Assembly (NCBI GenBank): GCA_916048095.2
Contig: CAJZIA020000007.1
Span: 29,497-93,496 of the forward strand
From: Sacculina carcini
Lineage: Eukaryota > Arthropoda > Thecostraca > Sacculinidae
Length of the DNA: 64,000 bases
Direction: 5' to 3'
Shown: piece by piece, positions 22,252 to 36,295 of the stretch
Position numbering within the stretch: position 1 is the stretch's first letter
Layout of the letters: every line of letters starts with the position of its first letter
Notes under the pieces: generated by a model
What the model saw: only the letters and a program-made list of their open reading frames with translations
What the model was told of the DNA's origin: nothing
Database searches by the model: none
Translations under genes and position numbers: made by a program

Positions 22252-24122
22252 ACAAAATATGGGTGGTGGGCGGATGCAGCAATCAGAGCGAGAGTCCCAT
22301 ATCTACCACGGTCTTCCTCTACGATCCGCTGAGTAAAACGTACGCTCTCTCTCTCTGTATGATTCACTTTGATGTCTCAATTGCTGTAAGTCGATTCAAT
22401 CATTATATTTCTTAGTGGCAATTATTACGAGCGAGCGATAGCAAGCGAGTTCATACTTGGTGTTACTAGAAAAATGAGTATGAGCGGCCGGCCGGCCGTG
22501 GTCACGCTTTTCAGAGGCTTTTATCTCTGGAACCATAAGTCCGATTAACATGCATTTTTTGTTGGGTAGCCTCATCCTTTCTGCCGCGGATGAGACCAAA
22601 CCGAATCATGTCAGTGCCAACTGTGGCACGTCGCACGTCCCAAATGCCCTTCTACTTTTCGAAAAACACTTTTGACCCGTTTTTCAGGGGCTTATATCTC
22701 TGGAACCATAAGTCCGATTAAGATGCGTTTTTTTGATGGGTAGCCCAATCCTTCCTGCCGCGAATTGAGACCATGCCGAATCATAATGCCGAATCATATC
22801 AGTGCCCTGTGTGGCACGTGGCACGTGTCATATGCCCTCTTATAATTTAGCAGAAAACAAAGTTTGACAACGACAAAGTTTGATTACATATGATAGCTTC
22901 GCGCTCGCTCGTTCATCGCCGAACACGGCGCCTTACTGGTTAGCGAAATTTGGAAACAAGATCGAGTGAACTTAAATTTTAAAGCATTACTTTGGCTGAT
23001 GTACCTTACATTTTCTCTTTAGCTTATATATATTACATTATTTCTATAGCTTTCTCTATTGCTTACTCTATAGCTCTGACGTTTCGGAACATGTATTTTT
23101 CCAAATTATAAGAGCGAAGTACAAATTAATTCGAATCGAATTACAGATGGAGTGATGGTCCAGCTCTGCGGAGATCTTGCTCTCACGGACGACTAATTGT
23201 GACCGGTGGTATATTATACCTGGTCGGCGGGCTGGGACGAAACGATCGCCAGGCCAATATAGACAGCGTAAATCGCGTCGAGATGTGGGACAGTCGCCAG
23301 CAGCGCTGGAAACTTGTCGCGCGTCTCAAATTACCCAGATGCCGACACGCGCTCGTTGGCTACGGTGAGACAATGTCGCTCTAATACGGCGCCAATAAGA
23401 TATGATGAATCTGGTCTATCAGTCAGTGGCGGCGCCAAGAAGAGGGGCTTACAGGGGCTGAAGTATACGCAAAAATATGCCGATTCCCTTAACTCCCCCT
23501 CAAACTCCTGATCATGAACATTTCTAGTGTAGTTCCTCATGTTTCGCCGAGCATCCGCATATTTTTTCTTGGTTCCCCCTCAGCCCCCCACCGGCAAAAA
23601 CTGGCACTGTCACTGATCTGGATAGTGGATATATATCCACAAGCAGCATATGAATGTATGAGAATGCAAATATTTAATATTTGCATATAAGATGATGGAT
23701 TAAATAGGGAAATATTAAGATAAATATTCTCATGAGAAAGAATTTCAGCAGAAAACGGTTGATAGATTTCAAACAAGTTTGGTATTAAATTATATGAAAT
23801 TATATATTTAATTTGTTTTCCAATTCTTCGACTCCAGTTTTATATTGTTAATTTTATAACGTTTTATAAAAAATTCTCATTTATTCAATTTCTAATTTCA
23901 AATGCATTCTTGAAACTATCACACCAAAATGTCGATGTGTGTGTGTGCGTGTGTGTGTAGGGATGGACGAGTTTCTGGTGTTGGGAGGCGACAATGCCGA
24001 GCTGAGTGCAATGAACTCGGTGGAGCAGTTCAGCAGTCGCACGGGCCAGCTGATGCCGGCAGTCGCATCGCTGCCGGCAAAATTGTTGGGGCTGGCCGCA
24101 ATTAATGTTCCCCGCCAGCCGA
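22252..24122 (+). pseudogene. Inverted Kelch exon fragments (Y1)
   Basis: Carries the end of Kelch exon 3 (22252-22337), exon 4 (about 23147-23364) and exon 5 (about 23961-24122) on the plus strand. Frames are open, but exons 1, 2 and the first part of 3 are missing. It cannot encode a complete propeller. A near-junction direct repeat of ACATTGAACAAAATATG (about 22223-22260) suggests template slippage when this piece was joined. Confidence 0.85.
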
Positions 24123-24676
24123 GTGTGCAGTGGGAGTGTGCATTGAACACGGTCAAAACATACGTCCCAAAACGGAGTCAACGTCAACGGCACAGCACAG
24201 CACAGAGTCAACGTATGTTTTGACCGTGTTCAATGCACACTCCCGCTCAATATTTATTTCAATTATTTTGTGTGTGTACGTGCCTGTGCGTATGAATCTC
24301 TGTGTGTTTGTGTGTATGTGTGTGTGTTTATGTGCCTGTACGTGTGTTTACACATTTACACACACATGGTCATTGGGCGTTACCTTGTCATCAAGCTAAC
24401 TGTGTTGTCACTTTGCTAAGCTTAAATTGTTAAGCATATTTTGTTGTTACTCGTTGTTCTGCGTTGAAGAACTTTATACGTTTCTGTTGTTGTTATTGTT
24501 GTTGCGTGCAAATTACATGCCAATTAATACAAAAATTAACAGTTAATTTTTATTTCTGACATATTGATTTTGTATGCGTTTTAACGAATGACCAGATATT
24601 TGCACTAAATCTACAAATGAAACAATTCAACATATGAGAAAAGCAGGAAAAATGACTAATTTCTCGGCGTTATGAC

Positions 24677-24679
<3 letters not shown>

Positions 24680-24728
<49 letters not shown>
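24680..24728. repeat. (AT)n microsatellite
   Basis: About 49 bp of TA dinucleotides just before tandem unit 2. The equivalent point in unit 2 (after 28270) is where the assembly gap begins. Confidence 0.95.
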
Positions 24729-24730
<2 letters not shown>

Positions 24731-24786
24731 AGAGGAAGGTTCACCAAAAAAGGTCAATAATAGATAGAAGATTCTGTAGAACAGCT

Positions 24787-25022
24787 ACGGCTATATTTAA
24801 TCGGATCCAAGAGATTGACCTTCATACTAGTGTTGTTGACTAGTTGCAGACAGGAGTTGTAATCAATTGGCTGGAAACAAGTGAGGCTCTGAGAGCAGTC
24901 AGGTGTAATACTTGCATATCTTTTGTTGTCCGTAACCTGGATAGAACCATGCAATCTGATGATTTTTTCTTGAAGAAAAATACGGAAACTATCCGGCATG
25001 TGAGCTTCATTCTCGGGATGCG
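24787..25022 (-). pseudogene. LINE RT fragment, short copy
   Basis: Copy of 21187-21422, containing only the region upstream of the RT core (NNTSMKVNLLDPIKYSR). It is part of tandem unit 2. Confidence 0.75.
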
Positions 25023-25851
25023 CATTGCGCCAGGATTTCGTTTGATGGGGCTGTGGGGGGCTAAGGAAAAAGTTGTGGGGGCTAAGAAAAATGTTGAGGG
25101 GTATTGGCGAAACATGAAGAACTACACTCGAACGCTGACTACATAATATTATAATAAGGGACTGGAGCACACTGATTCAGTCCTCGAACTTGAACCAAAA
25201 TTACAGGACTTCATTTACAATGGTTAGAAATATTAATGTCCATTATTATGATTTGGGGGGGGGGTTAGGGGGGCTTCAGTACCCGCAAGCCCCTCCTTGC
25301 CGCCGCCACTGCAGACAGGCGCGCTTGGCCATGACTGCTCCACGCGCCCCTACAAGACGTCACACACTCCCGACAACACCTCAAACACGACTCCACACTC
25401 ACACCGTCACACACACACACACACACACACATCAGCGGCGAGCCGGTCACTCGGTCGCCGCTGATTGGTTGTTGCGGTGGGTTAGGCCTGTGCGTGTGTG
25501 CGAGCGACCGGTCACTCGGTCGCCGGTCCGGTCACTCGCTCGCCGCCGCTGGGCATGGACAATTCACAGCGTGACTCTCCTACACACATACAAGCACATT
25601 ATGATTATGATTTATTTCAATGTCCATCCGAAAATAGGTTATTACAGATATCGTTACAGCACAATGAAACAGTACACACACGATATACACGCAAAGAACA
25701 AATTAGACGCACACAACCAGACAACATATATATAACTGAGGGATATAAGTCAAAAAATGTTAATTGCAAGTAATGAAGAGATATGAAGTATATGAAGTGT
25801 ATGAAGACATTGAACAGTTATGACATTGAACAAAATATGTATAGACATTGA

Positions 25852-27711
25852 ACAAAATATGGGTGGTGGGCGGATGCAGCAATCAGAGCGAGAGTCCCAT
25901 ATCTACCACGGTCTTCCTCTACGATCCGCTGAGTAAAACGTACGCTCTCTCTCTCTCTGTATGATTCACTTTGATGTCTCAATTGCTGTAAGTCGATTCA
26001 ATCATTATATTTCTTAGTGGCAATTATTACGAGCGAGCGATAGCAAGCGAGTTCATACTTGGTGTTACTAGAAAAATGAGTATGAGCGGCCGGCCGGCCG
26101 TGGTCACGCTTTTCAGAGGCTTTTATCTCTGGAACCATAAGTCCGATTAACATGCATTTTTTGTTGGGTAGCCTCATCCTTTCTGCCGCGGATGAGACCA
26201 AACCGAATCATGTCAGTGCCAACTGTGGCACGTCGCACGTCCCAAATGCCCTTCTACTTTTTCGAAAAACACTTTTGACCCGTTTTTCAGGGGCTTATAT
26301 CTCTGGAACCATAAGTCCGATTAAGATGCGTTTTTTTGATGGGTAGCCCAATCCTTCCTGCCGCGAATGAGACCATGCCGAATCATATCAGTGCCCTGTG
26401 TGGCACGTGGCACGTGTCATATGCCCTCTTATAATTTAGCAGAAAACAAAGTTTGACAACGACAAAGTTTGATTACATATGATAGCTTCGCGCTCGCTCG
26501 TTCATCGCCGAACACGGCGCCTTACTGGTTAGCGAAATTTGGAAACAAGATCGAGTGAACTTAAATTTTAAAGCATTACTTTGGCTGATGTACCTTACAT
26601 TTTCTCTTTAGCTTATATATATTACATTATTTCTATAGCTTTCTCTATTGCTTACTCTATAGCTCTGACGTTTCGGAACATGTATTTTTCCAAATTATAA
26701 GAGCGAAGTACAAATTAATTCGAATCGAATTACAGATGGAGTGATGGTCCAGCTCTGCGGAGATCTTGCTCTCACGGACGACTAATTGTGACCGGTGGTA
26801 TATTATACCTGGTCGGCGGGCTGGGACGAAACGATCGCCAGGCCAATATAGACAGCGTAAATCGCGTCGAGATGTGGGACAGTCGCCAGCAGCGCTGGAA
26901 ACTTGTCGCGCGTCTCAAATTACCCAGATGCCGACACGCGCTCGTTGGCTACGGTGAGACAATGTCGCTCTAATACGGCGCCAATAAGATATGATGAATC
27001 TGGTCTATCAGTCAGTGGCGGCGCCAAGAAGAGGGGCTTACAGGGGCTGAAGTATACGCAAAAATATGCCGATTCCCTTAACTCCCCCTCAAACTCCTGA
27101 CCATGAACATTTCTAGTGTAGTTCCTCATGTTTCGCCGAGCATCCGCATATTTTTTCTTGGTTCCCCCTCAGCCCCCCACCGGCAAAAACTGGCACTGTC
27201 ACTGATCTGGATAGTGGATATATATCCACAAGCAGCATATGAATGTATGAGAATGCAAATATTTAATATTTGCATATAAGATGATGGATTAAATAGGGAA
27301 ATATTAAGATAAATATTCTCATGAGAAAGAATTTCAGCAGAAAACGGTTGATAGATTTCAAACAAGTTTGGTATTAAATTATATGAAATTATATATTTAA
27401 TTTGTTTTCCAATTCTTCGACTCCAGTTTTATATTGTTAATTTTATAACGTTTTATAAAAAATTCTCATTTATTCAATTTCTAATTTCAAATGCATTCTT
27501 GAAACTATCACACCAAAATGTCGATGTGTGTGTGTGCGTGTGTGTGTAGGGATGGACGAGTTTCTGGTGTTGGGAGGCGACAATGCCGAGCTGAGTGCAA
27601 TGAACTCGGTGGAGCAGTTCAGCAGTCGCACGGGCCAGCTGATGCCGGCAGTCGCATCGCTGCCGGCAAAATTGTTGGGGCTGGCCGCAATTAATGTTCC
27701 CCGCCAGCCGA
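25852..27711 (+). pseudogene. Inverted Kelch exon fragments (Y2)
   Basis: Same partial set as Y1: end of exon 3 (25852-25939), exon 4 (26736-26953) and exon 5 (27550-27711). Frames are open but the gene is incomplete. Confidence 0.85.
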
Positions 27712-28270
27712 GTGTGCAGTGGGAGTGTGCATTGAACACGGTCAAAACATACGTCCCAAAACGGAGTCAACGTCAACGGCACAGCACAGCACAGAGTCAA
27801 CGTATGTTTTGACCGTGTTCAATGCACACTCCCGCTCAATATTTATTTCAATTATTTTGTGTGTGTACGTGCCTGTGCGTATGAATCTCTGTGTGTTTGT
27901 GTGTATGTGTGTGTGTTTATGTGCCTGTACGTGTGTTTACACATTTACACACACATGGTCATTGGGCGTTACCTTGTCATCAAGCTAACTGTGTTGTCAC
28001 TTTGCTAAGCTTAAATTGTTAAGCATATTTTGTTGTTACTCGTTGTTCTGCGTTGAAGAACTTTATACGTTTCTGTTGTTGTTATTGTTGTTGCGTGCAA
28101 ATTACATGCCAATTAATACAAAAATTAACAGTTAATTTTTATTTCTGACATATTGATTTTGTATGCGTTTTAACGAATGACCAGATATTTGCACTAAATC
28201 TACAAATGAAACAATTCAACATATGAGAAAAGCAGGAAAAATGACTAATTTCTCGGCGTTATGACAATTA

Positions 28271-28770
28271 NNNNNNNNNNNNNNNNNNNNNNNNNNNNNN
28301 NNNNNNNNNNNNNNNNNNNNNNNNNNNNNNNNNNNNNNNNNNNNNNNNNNNNNNNNNNNNNNNNNNNNNNNNNNNNNNNNNNNNNNNNNNNNNNNNNNNN
28401 NNNNNNNNNNNNNNNNNNNNNNNNNNNNNNNNNNNNNNNNNNNNNNNNNNNNNNNNNNNNNNNNNNNNNNNNNNNNNNNNNNNNNNNNNNNNNNNNNNNN
28501 NNNNNNNNNNNNNNNNNNNNNNNNNNNNNNNNNNNNNNNNNNNNNNNNNNNNNNNNNNNNNNNNNNNNNNNNNNNNNNNNNNNNNNNNNNNNNNNNNNNN
28601 NNNNNNNNNNNNNNNNNNNNNNNNNNNNNNNNNNNNNNNNNNNNNNNNNNNNNNNNNNNNNNNNNNNNNNNNNNNNNNNNNNNNNNNNNNNNNNNNNNNN
28701 NNNNNNNNNNNNNNNNNNNNNNNNNNNNNNNNNNNNNNNNNNNNNNNNNNNNNNNNNNNNNNNNNNNNNN
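28271..28770. other. Assembly gap (500 N)
   Basis: Exactly 500 N, so a placeholder length. The flanks are tandem unit 2 ending at its AT tract on the left and block B copy 2 on the right. The missing sequence probably includes (AT)n and the counterpart of DNA left of 9089. Confidence 0.98.
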
Positions 28771-30796
28771 GGTACGATCATTATAAAAAAGTTATTAGGT
28801 TACCAAAAGTTACTTTTTCATCGTTAGGCTACATATTTTTGCTTTAAGGTTACTTTTCATCGTCAGGTTACCTTGTGTTATTTTTCTTGTTATTAGGTAA
28901 GTTTTCCACCAAGTTTGGTGACTTCTTGCAGATAAGAGGCACAAAAACGGTATATATGACGATAAAATAGAAAAAGAGATGGAATATTATGTCTGAAGAT
29001 CAAGAAATGTCAAAATGTATGCTGTTAAGACTTAGCAATTGATAATCACCTTAATACGAGTATCTGTGATACTCGATATTTATACCTTTTTGGGTACGCA
29101 GGATAGGGTCATTGCATTTTAGGAAATGTCCACGAACCAGAGGATGTCGTGATATGTTTGGAGCGATAGTACGATGTGTGAGCTCTCTATACCAGATAAG
29201 TAAGTAATATTTGAATGAGCATTCAAATTTGAGCGACAAGCAAGAATTATGATGTTGTTGATTTTGCAAATATTTTAACAACATTCTACTTGAAACTTAA
29301 TAAAAGAAGGAATTACTCACATAATAACGGAAATTGTAGACAGATACCAGAATAAGAGCGTGAGCAACGAGTGGCAGTCTTTCAGTGATATAATCGCTGA
29401 ATGAAACCTCGATGATCATATGTAAGCGTGTTCGTGCTGACACACATGTACAAGTGAGACGTGCGCTTCAATGCGTGCGTGTGTATGCGGTGAAAGTTCG
29501 TCCAGTTTCGTGGCCTGATTATTGGTGTGATTCGAAGCTCACCAGCCGAATATAAATAAAACGTTTTTCACAACTGTGTTACATCAATATAGTTAAGTTG
29601 AGTGCCAAAATTACTCGGCACACATCGACTCATTAAATGTCATTGGAAAAAATTAAATGTCATAAAGCTGCCACCGAAATGACTGACATAAAAATATGTG
29701 TCAAGATCTAAGAATCAGAAAAATATATTGCAATTCATATCAAAATACTATTATTCGTGTTTTTGGTTCATAAAATCACTTGCCGAAATTTGAGATGTGT
29801 AAGAAAATAAAATTGTGTGTCAAAATTTGGAGTATGACCAAATAACACATAAATTAAAGCACTATATATCATATTTAATTAATTATAATATATATATTGC
29901 GCATTCATTGAATATATTCAGATATTTACACGCAAACACTGACCCGTTTTGTGAATTTAAAAACCCTCTCGAACCCTTTTGATTAATTCAAAACCTATTC
30001 ATATATATAACCCTTCGGAAGACTGAATTTTTTAGCCTGTAGTAATTCTGTCTATTAAGCCCCGTTGGGAACGTGGGAGTAAAATTTTGAATTCAATGAT
30101 GGGCTTAATGGGTGGGACCAACTGTATTTCATGTTTCAACTCCTTATCTTCAATGATAAGCTATTATAATCGCATGCATTGGTTGAACATCAAGCATTAG
30201 TGTTTGTAAATTAATTATTATACGTAATATAATTATTTGAACTATACGCATGTATCCATATGAAACTACTGTATGTATATCAAACTATACCGACGACTTC
30301 AGGCGTTCTCTCTGTCATGAATTTCACAGCATTGAATCAAAGCTACAATTCCGTGACACGAGGCAAGCAACACTGGGCCTCGCAAAACTCACCCTCAACT
30401 ATCTCTCTAGCGCAATAACTGCCCTATACGCACCGGCTGGCCCCGCATGACACATCAAGTTCACAAGAATAAGCACTCAAATTTAGTTTATAAGCAACAC
30501 AAGCTGCGGGTTGAGCATCATTAACATAGGAAAAAGCTCTATCCAGAGCAAGCTTGGAAAGACACAAAACGAATACACAAAACAAAATATATTATTCAAA
30601 CATAAATACGACAATCGTAAGTTACTAAGCATCGTGTGCTACAGCTACAAGTGTATATCAGGTGGCTGAATATACGCAAGAAATAGGCAAAATTCATATA
30701 ACCGAAGTTAAGTATATCACAAATTAATTCAATTACTGAAACACGAAACTCATTTGGTATTTACATTAGCAGTAGATGCTTAATATGATCTACTGA

Positions 30797-31035
30797 CGGT
30801 GGCGGATCCAGAATGCAATTTTGGAGGAGCTGAATTAATGTTGGGGGGCTGAATCTTGGGGGTGATCACTATCACTGCATGCATCACTATGCAACGTCTT
30901 TGTCATAATGCTTATATCAAGAAATTATACAGAAAAATATTTTTCTTGACCTTTTGTAGTGAATATCGTGGTTATGAGGAGTTAATCGAAACATTTTTTT
31001 CTTCACCCCCTGAATTCCCCCTGGATCCGCCTGTG
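30797..31035. mobile_element. hAT-like MITE, duplicate copy
   Basis: Same insertion as 11115-11353, with the same TCTACTGA flanks. It was carried by the segmental duplication. Confidence 0.7.
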
Positions 31036-31849
31036 TCTACTGATTATTGAAATGTTACATGGGCGACCAGTAAGCCAATCAATTACAACTAGTTTGCTGA
31101 AAATATAACTTGTGAAAGATGCACCCTACCTATTGTGCCTCAGAAGATGTTTGGGTCGGTAGCTTTTTAGTTATGTAAATTTTTAGTTAAAAATTGTAGT
31201 TGTGTAAAAATTTATACAACTACAATTTTTACAAGCTACACTGTTTGCAAGCTATATAAATACCAACTTTTTGAGAACATAATAATTCAGCGTGGAAAAC
31301 TGAAATACAAAATTAAGTACGACACCAGAAAATTGCCACCGTCGACAAAGAAACAAAAGATAAAAAACAGAAAAAATCTCACCTTCCAAGACTGATCCGT
31401 CAATGCGCGTGTACGAATTCAGGACCAATGTGAACGAAAGCAATGAAGCGCACCAAGGGGGTGACCAATCGAAACAGCGATAATGAATAACAATAGGATA
31501 AAAAATTAATCAAATACGCCACCGAAAACCCCAACCACAATGCCAAAGTTAATGAAATGTCATTGAAAGAGCGAAATCGAATGTTGTTTATTATTAATTT
31601 ACATATTTATTCATATTTTATGTTATATATTTTCTATTGATTCATATTTAATATTGTTTATTTTCTATTAATTCATATTTATTTATATATTTTTATTGAT
31701 TGGTATTCACTGTTAATTATACTCTATTGAGTAATATTTATTGTTATATAACTTATTTATGTTGTTGTTTTCCTATTATTTATTTAATCGAATCAATTGT
31801 TGGTTATTTATTTAGTCTTGCTTTTATTTATTTTTGTTTAATATTTAAT

Positions 31850-32110
31850 TATATTATATTTAATATATATTTATATTATATTTAATTTATATTTATATTA
31901 TATTTAATTTATATTTATATTATATTTAATTTATATTTATATTATATTTAATTTATATTTATATTATATTTAATTTATATTTATATTATATTTAATTTAT
32001 ATTTATATTATATTATATTTAATTTATATTATATTTAATTTATATTATATTTTATTTAATTTATATTATATTATATTATATATTTACATTATATTTAATA
32101 ATTATATTAT
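31850..32110. repeat. 22-bp AT minisatellite, expanded
   Basis: About four more 22-bp units than the copy at 12165-12345, accounting for the length difference between the two B blocks. Confidence 0.8.
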
Positions 32111-32166
32111 TCATTGAGGAGCGTGGGCGAAATGACATTATGCAGTGTTAAAGGTTAAATGGTTGA

Positions 32167-32343
32167 ATGCCTAAGAGGCAGCTGCTACACGGGAAGAAGC
32201 CGAAGCTTATGAACACACAGGCGTGCCCCGTGCAGCTCGTTGCCACCGCAGAATCGACCCTCTCCACGCTATGGCACCACAAGGACGTAAGACGTATTAG
32301 AGAGGGCCACCTCCCCAGAATGCATGGCACAACTCATGACTGA
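32167..32343 (+). CDS. Possible small ORF or exon, duplicate
   Basis: Intact copy of the 58-codon frame at 12403-12579. Function unknown. Confidence 0.2.
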   Translation: MPKRQLLHGKKPKLMNTQACPVQLVATAESTLSTLWHHKDVRRIREGHLPRMHGTTHD

Positions 32344-32979
32344 TATCTGGTACCATACTGTGGGATTGAAGAATTCGCCCAATGAAATTCTGCTCCGCCG
32401 GTTCTGTCATCGGATGATTTTTTATATATCTATTATTTTGTTTCCCAACTCTCTATAGAATTCCTTACTTTTTGAACTCTATTTCTCTTTCTCATCCCTT
32501 GGACGCTCCCGGTACATATGGTCACCGCAGGGTGGTAATAGTGTGCTTGCACTTTTCCATGCTACTGGATTTGCCTGTAATTAATAATATTAACAAACAA
32601 GAGTGAGCACAGAACCTCACTGACACATCGAATCATCGTTTAAAAGACACTCACCTTACCTGTTCCAAACAAACACACTAAATGAAGGACAGCGGTCACA
32701 CAAAGCTACTTCCTTGCGTACACATACAAACATGCACACACACACACATGTTCTTATGAATTACTTGTGAAGAGTGCACACTTGTGCATTATGTTCTTAT
32801 TTTTTACGGCACAATGCACGTATATTTTACACCATATTCAATACACAGTCAAAACATGAGTGATTGCGTATAGTAAGAGTGTGTGAGAGATAGTGTCTGA
32901 GTTCGTGAACGTCTTAGTGTGCTTGTGTTTGTGTAACACTTTGTGCGATTTTGCGTGTCAAGTGTACATGCCCCGTGGC

Positions 32980-33175
32980 GGCGAGCAAGTGACCAGCTCG
33001 CCGCTGATTGGTCGAAAATGCGGGTGTTTGAACTGGGCCTGTGTGTGTGTTCGCGTATGGACGGTGCATGTATCGTGTTGTGGGAGTCGTGTTCGTGGTC
33101 TGGTCGTGTTGTGATGTCTTGTAGGCGCGCGTGAGGCAGTGGTGCTGACGCGAGCCCGTCCGTTAATATAAACAC
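32980..33175. repeat. Diverged R-like repeat
   Basis: Contains GGCGGCGAGCAAGTGACC, GCTCGCCGCTGATTGG and TGTCTTGTAGGCGCGCGTG. These correspond to motifs in the reverse strand of the R repeat (3090-3210 and 7720-7760), with clear divergence. It marks an older family member. Confidence 0.6.
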
Positions 33176-33239
33176 AGCTTTTTACTTTTTGTTTTCTACA
33201 AAACACACTCAATAATAATTAAAAAAGTAAACAGTATAT

Positions 33240-36200
33240 ATAATTATGACAAGGCGGCCGCATTCCTTCTAACCACCACTAGACCGATGCGCTGACACAG
33301 CCAACATGATTTCCGTGGTTCATTAGTGAGTCGGCTGATGTTGCTGAGGAAGGCTCTACCGAGCACTGCAGAAGTCTCCACCGCTAGTGGTTCCAATTAA
33401 TATCTCCGTGCCAGGTCGATGTAAAGATCACGCTTGCAGTTTCGGCAGTTGGCTCCTAGAGGACAGCATTCTCATTTAGCGTGCTGCTGCTGATGCTGTC
33501 GTGATGGCGATGGAAAAATGATTGATTTGCATGATGATTACACATGATTTGCAGCATTGTTATTCAAAATGGTTTCGAACCATTCCTGTGTCCCCGCTAA
33601 CTGCACAATTATCTGACTCATCGGTCTAAGTCTCATAGCCTACATGTGTCGAGGCTCGTTCTCCTGTTGTTGTCTTCAAGCGCTTCGGCCGAGTTTTCGT
33701 ACATGTAGTCACTCATCATCTCAGTTCACATATCTCTCCGAGCACCACATTTATATAGCACTGTCCAGGCCAGCATCACGTAGCATCATCAGCATCAACA
33801 GCATCACGTTCTCCCGATATTTTGCGTATGTATGTTATTCGAAAAAACATTCGTAAAACATAATTCAATTTAATCCGCTGAGGGCACAAAGGAAATTCCA
33901 GCACTCAATTTTCGCTAAAAAGATTGTTTAATCAGTATATTAAAGCAGTTTGACGGGAAATTTTTTAATCAAAATGGTTGAATCTTCGCGAGCGCCAGCG
34001 GCCAAATCTGCACACTTCCGGGAACGAGATGGCACACGCCTGCTGCAAATAAATGCTACTAGCAGGCCATCAAAAACCAACTCTGTCAATACAGAAATAC
34101 TCAAATAAATATAATAAATGTAATGAACTGGGCAGCAGCAAAACACATCCGCACGCTACCACAATAAAACAGACTAAAAAATTGAGTAGAATAACTAGAA
34201 TTTTGAAAAATTCCAAAATATCACTATTGGCCACTCTACCTAGCTGCCACTTATACAAGTATTCAAGTATTCCACTATCAAGTATTCCTGTCCGCGGTGG
34301 ATCAATTTGAGTTGTATGCAGCTGATCAATTTGACGCACGATGTAGACGCAATGGCACATTGCCATGAAACAACAGCATAAAACACCAAATTTTAGTTGC
34401 TGTTGTCGTTGAATTCGGTATGAACTTTGATTAAATTACACGTTGACTGAGGATGCTTGAGAGTACTACACAAATGCTGCACAACCTGACCAAATATATG
34501 TGGCACGATGGAGAAATGGGTATAAACGTGGAATTGAAGATATACACAAGTTATACGAGAATTTTCACGGTGGTGAATTTCCCGTATTACAGTGCCGAAA
34601 AGACTCGGCTCAGCTATTTTGCGCGCAATTACGTAACACGTGTGTCGTGAAGTCGTCGGGTACAGTTGCTCCATTATGCTGCCTACATTCACCATACACG
34701 AGACGGCCTCATAAGGGAGCAAATTAACCTCGAATAACTTAATATTACGTAAAACCTGCACACCTGTAGAAACTCAATAAATGAACTTGAAAATGACAGA
34801 GTGCTTCCTTATATCTTTGAATGCATGCATACCGATTGATAGCAGCCCACGCATGGGCACAATGTCAAAACTATCTGGATGCATGTGTATGCACCTAAAT
34901 AGTGTTTGCGTTGACAATTCACGTACGTGAACGTGCGTATCTCAAAAAGACAAAAGGATATTGAATAAATCGGAAAAAGGCATTTTTACCGGCTTCGCTT
35001 TTGTGAGGAGTACGCCAGCAGCACACAAATATCTAAACACCAAATTTAAATTTGCGATCCACAAAGAGTGGGTTGTGAAAGTTGAATATTTTCCGAATCT
35101 TTTCAATGTAGAGCATAACATAGAAGCGATTTATTGCAGCTCTACACTCAAACAACTCTTAAAACCATAATTTTGCTTTGGTGGTTTCCGTTATACATTA
35201 ACTTCAGATACACCAACATCTCTCAAATACAAACACTCAATTACACACACGAGCATATACGCATACATTTCTTTGGACTAAAATACAGCAGCAGACGTTG
35301 ATGAAACCCAATCAGAAAGGGTAAATTTTATGCAGGCAACTATATGCCTGGACGTTACTTTTACTGAGACAATTTCGACACGCAAGCATTTCCTTGAATT
35401 GCCATGGTGGCGAAAAAGGGAGAAAGAAGCGCAAATAATAGGCAAACGTTGCTAGTACAAAGTGTTTGATAGGTATATAAAAGTCAAACATGAACACCAC
35501 ATAACTTCACGTACATGGACGAACATCAACAAAAGCATGAACATTGGAGAAATATGATACAATAAGCAAACACGCAATTTTCAGTGCGCATCTTCTTATT
35601 CTCCTCCAGTATGCCGCATCCGGGTTTCTGAAAATTATAGAAAAAAGTCGTTAATGATATGGCAGCTTGAAAAGAGATGTGATGAATTCACCTTTAACGT
35701 ATAACAACATAAATATAACTTGACACAACTCTGAAAATTAAATCATGCATGCTATTGAAAAATAACTTGCCCATTTCCTTACATGCCCAATACTCCAGCT
35801 ATATATAAAACACACAACATTTGTCATGAATTTGTTCTTTATCTGATGACTGCCAAAACAACTAAACTGGCTTTTTCCAGACTCTCTTCGAGCTGTATTG
35901 GCCATCACCGTGGAAATGGAGACAATAAAACATTTTAACATGGTGTTTTCAGCTGCACAAATACTTTTCATCGCCTTCATTATTTATCCATTATTCTCCT
36001 CGATTTGACAGCGTATTGTTGTGGAATGATTTTGTTCGTCCCCCGACGATCAACGATCTAAATCGAGAAAAGCTAAAGAAAAGAAGCGAGCTGTTTTGGT
36101 TATTTGAGGAAGAGAAAAGTATCAAATCAGAACACACTCAGAAGATTAATCGAACGTGTCACACGCAAAACCAATGTAATAATTCCAATGAGGATGTCTA

Positions 36201-36295
36201 CCTCTATCTCCTCAGAATGTGCGTGTAAGTATGTGTGTATGTGCCTGTGTGTATGTACATGTGGATGTGTGTTGGTGTGTTGCACCTGCATGCAT
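33240..36295. other. Single-copy AT-rich region, no gene recognised
   Basis: Lies downstream of the IQ-Kelch-Ig gene stop. Short frames are present (for example 34393-34761 minus and 34961-35170 plus) but none has a recognisable domain or splice context. The 3' untranslated region of the gene should begin at 36295. Confidence 0.5.

Larger units (their letters stand above)
21187..24786. repeat. Tandem 3.6-kb unit, copy 1 (Y1)
   Basis: The unit holds part of the LINE fragment, a MITE-like piece, the R repeat, then an inverted piece of X1 (22252-24590, reverse complement of about 15565-13234) and an (AT)n tract. Unit 2 starts at 24787 with the same LINE sequence, exactly 3600 bp later. Confidence 0.9.
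24787..28270. repeat. Tandem 3.6-kb unit, copy 2 (Y2)
   Basis: Near-identical to 21187-24670. It ends at the N gap just where unit 1 has (AT)n, so additional units may be hidden in the gap. Confidence 0.9.
28771..32979. repeat. Segmental duplication block B, copy 2
   Basis: Direct copy of 9089-13215. It includes the MITE (30797-31035), the 15-bp inverted repeat, the expanded AT minisatellite and the small ORF. Its right side continues smoothly into R-like sequence, so this copy is likely closer to the ancestral arrangement than copy 1. Confidence 0.9.

Noticed and set aside
28245-28827. Frames made of unknown residues
   Set aside because: They span the 500-N gap and carry no information.
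34393-34761. 122-codon minus-strand ORF in the single-copy region
   Set aside because: No recognisable domain, no homologous copy and no splice signals. The overlapping plus-strand frames are equally open.
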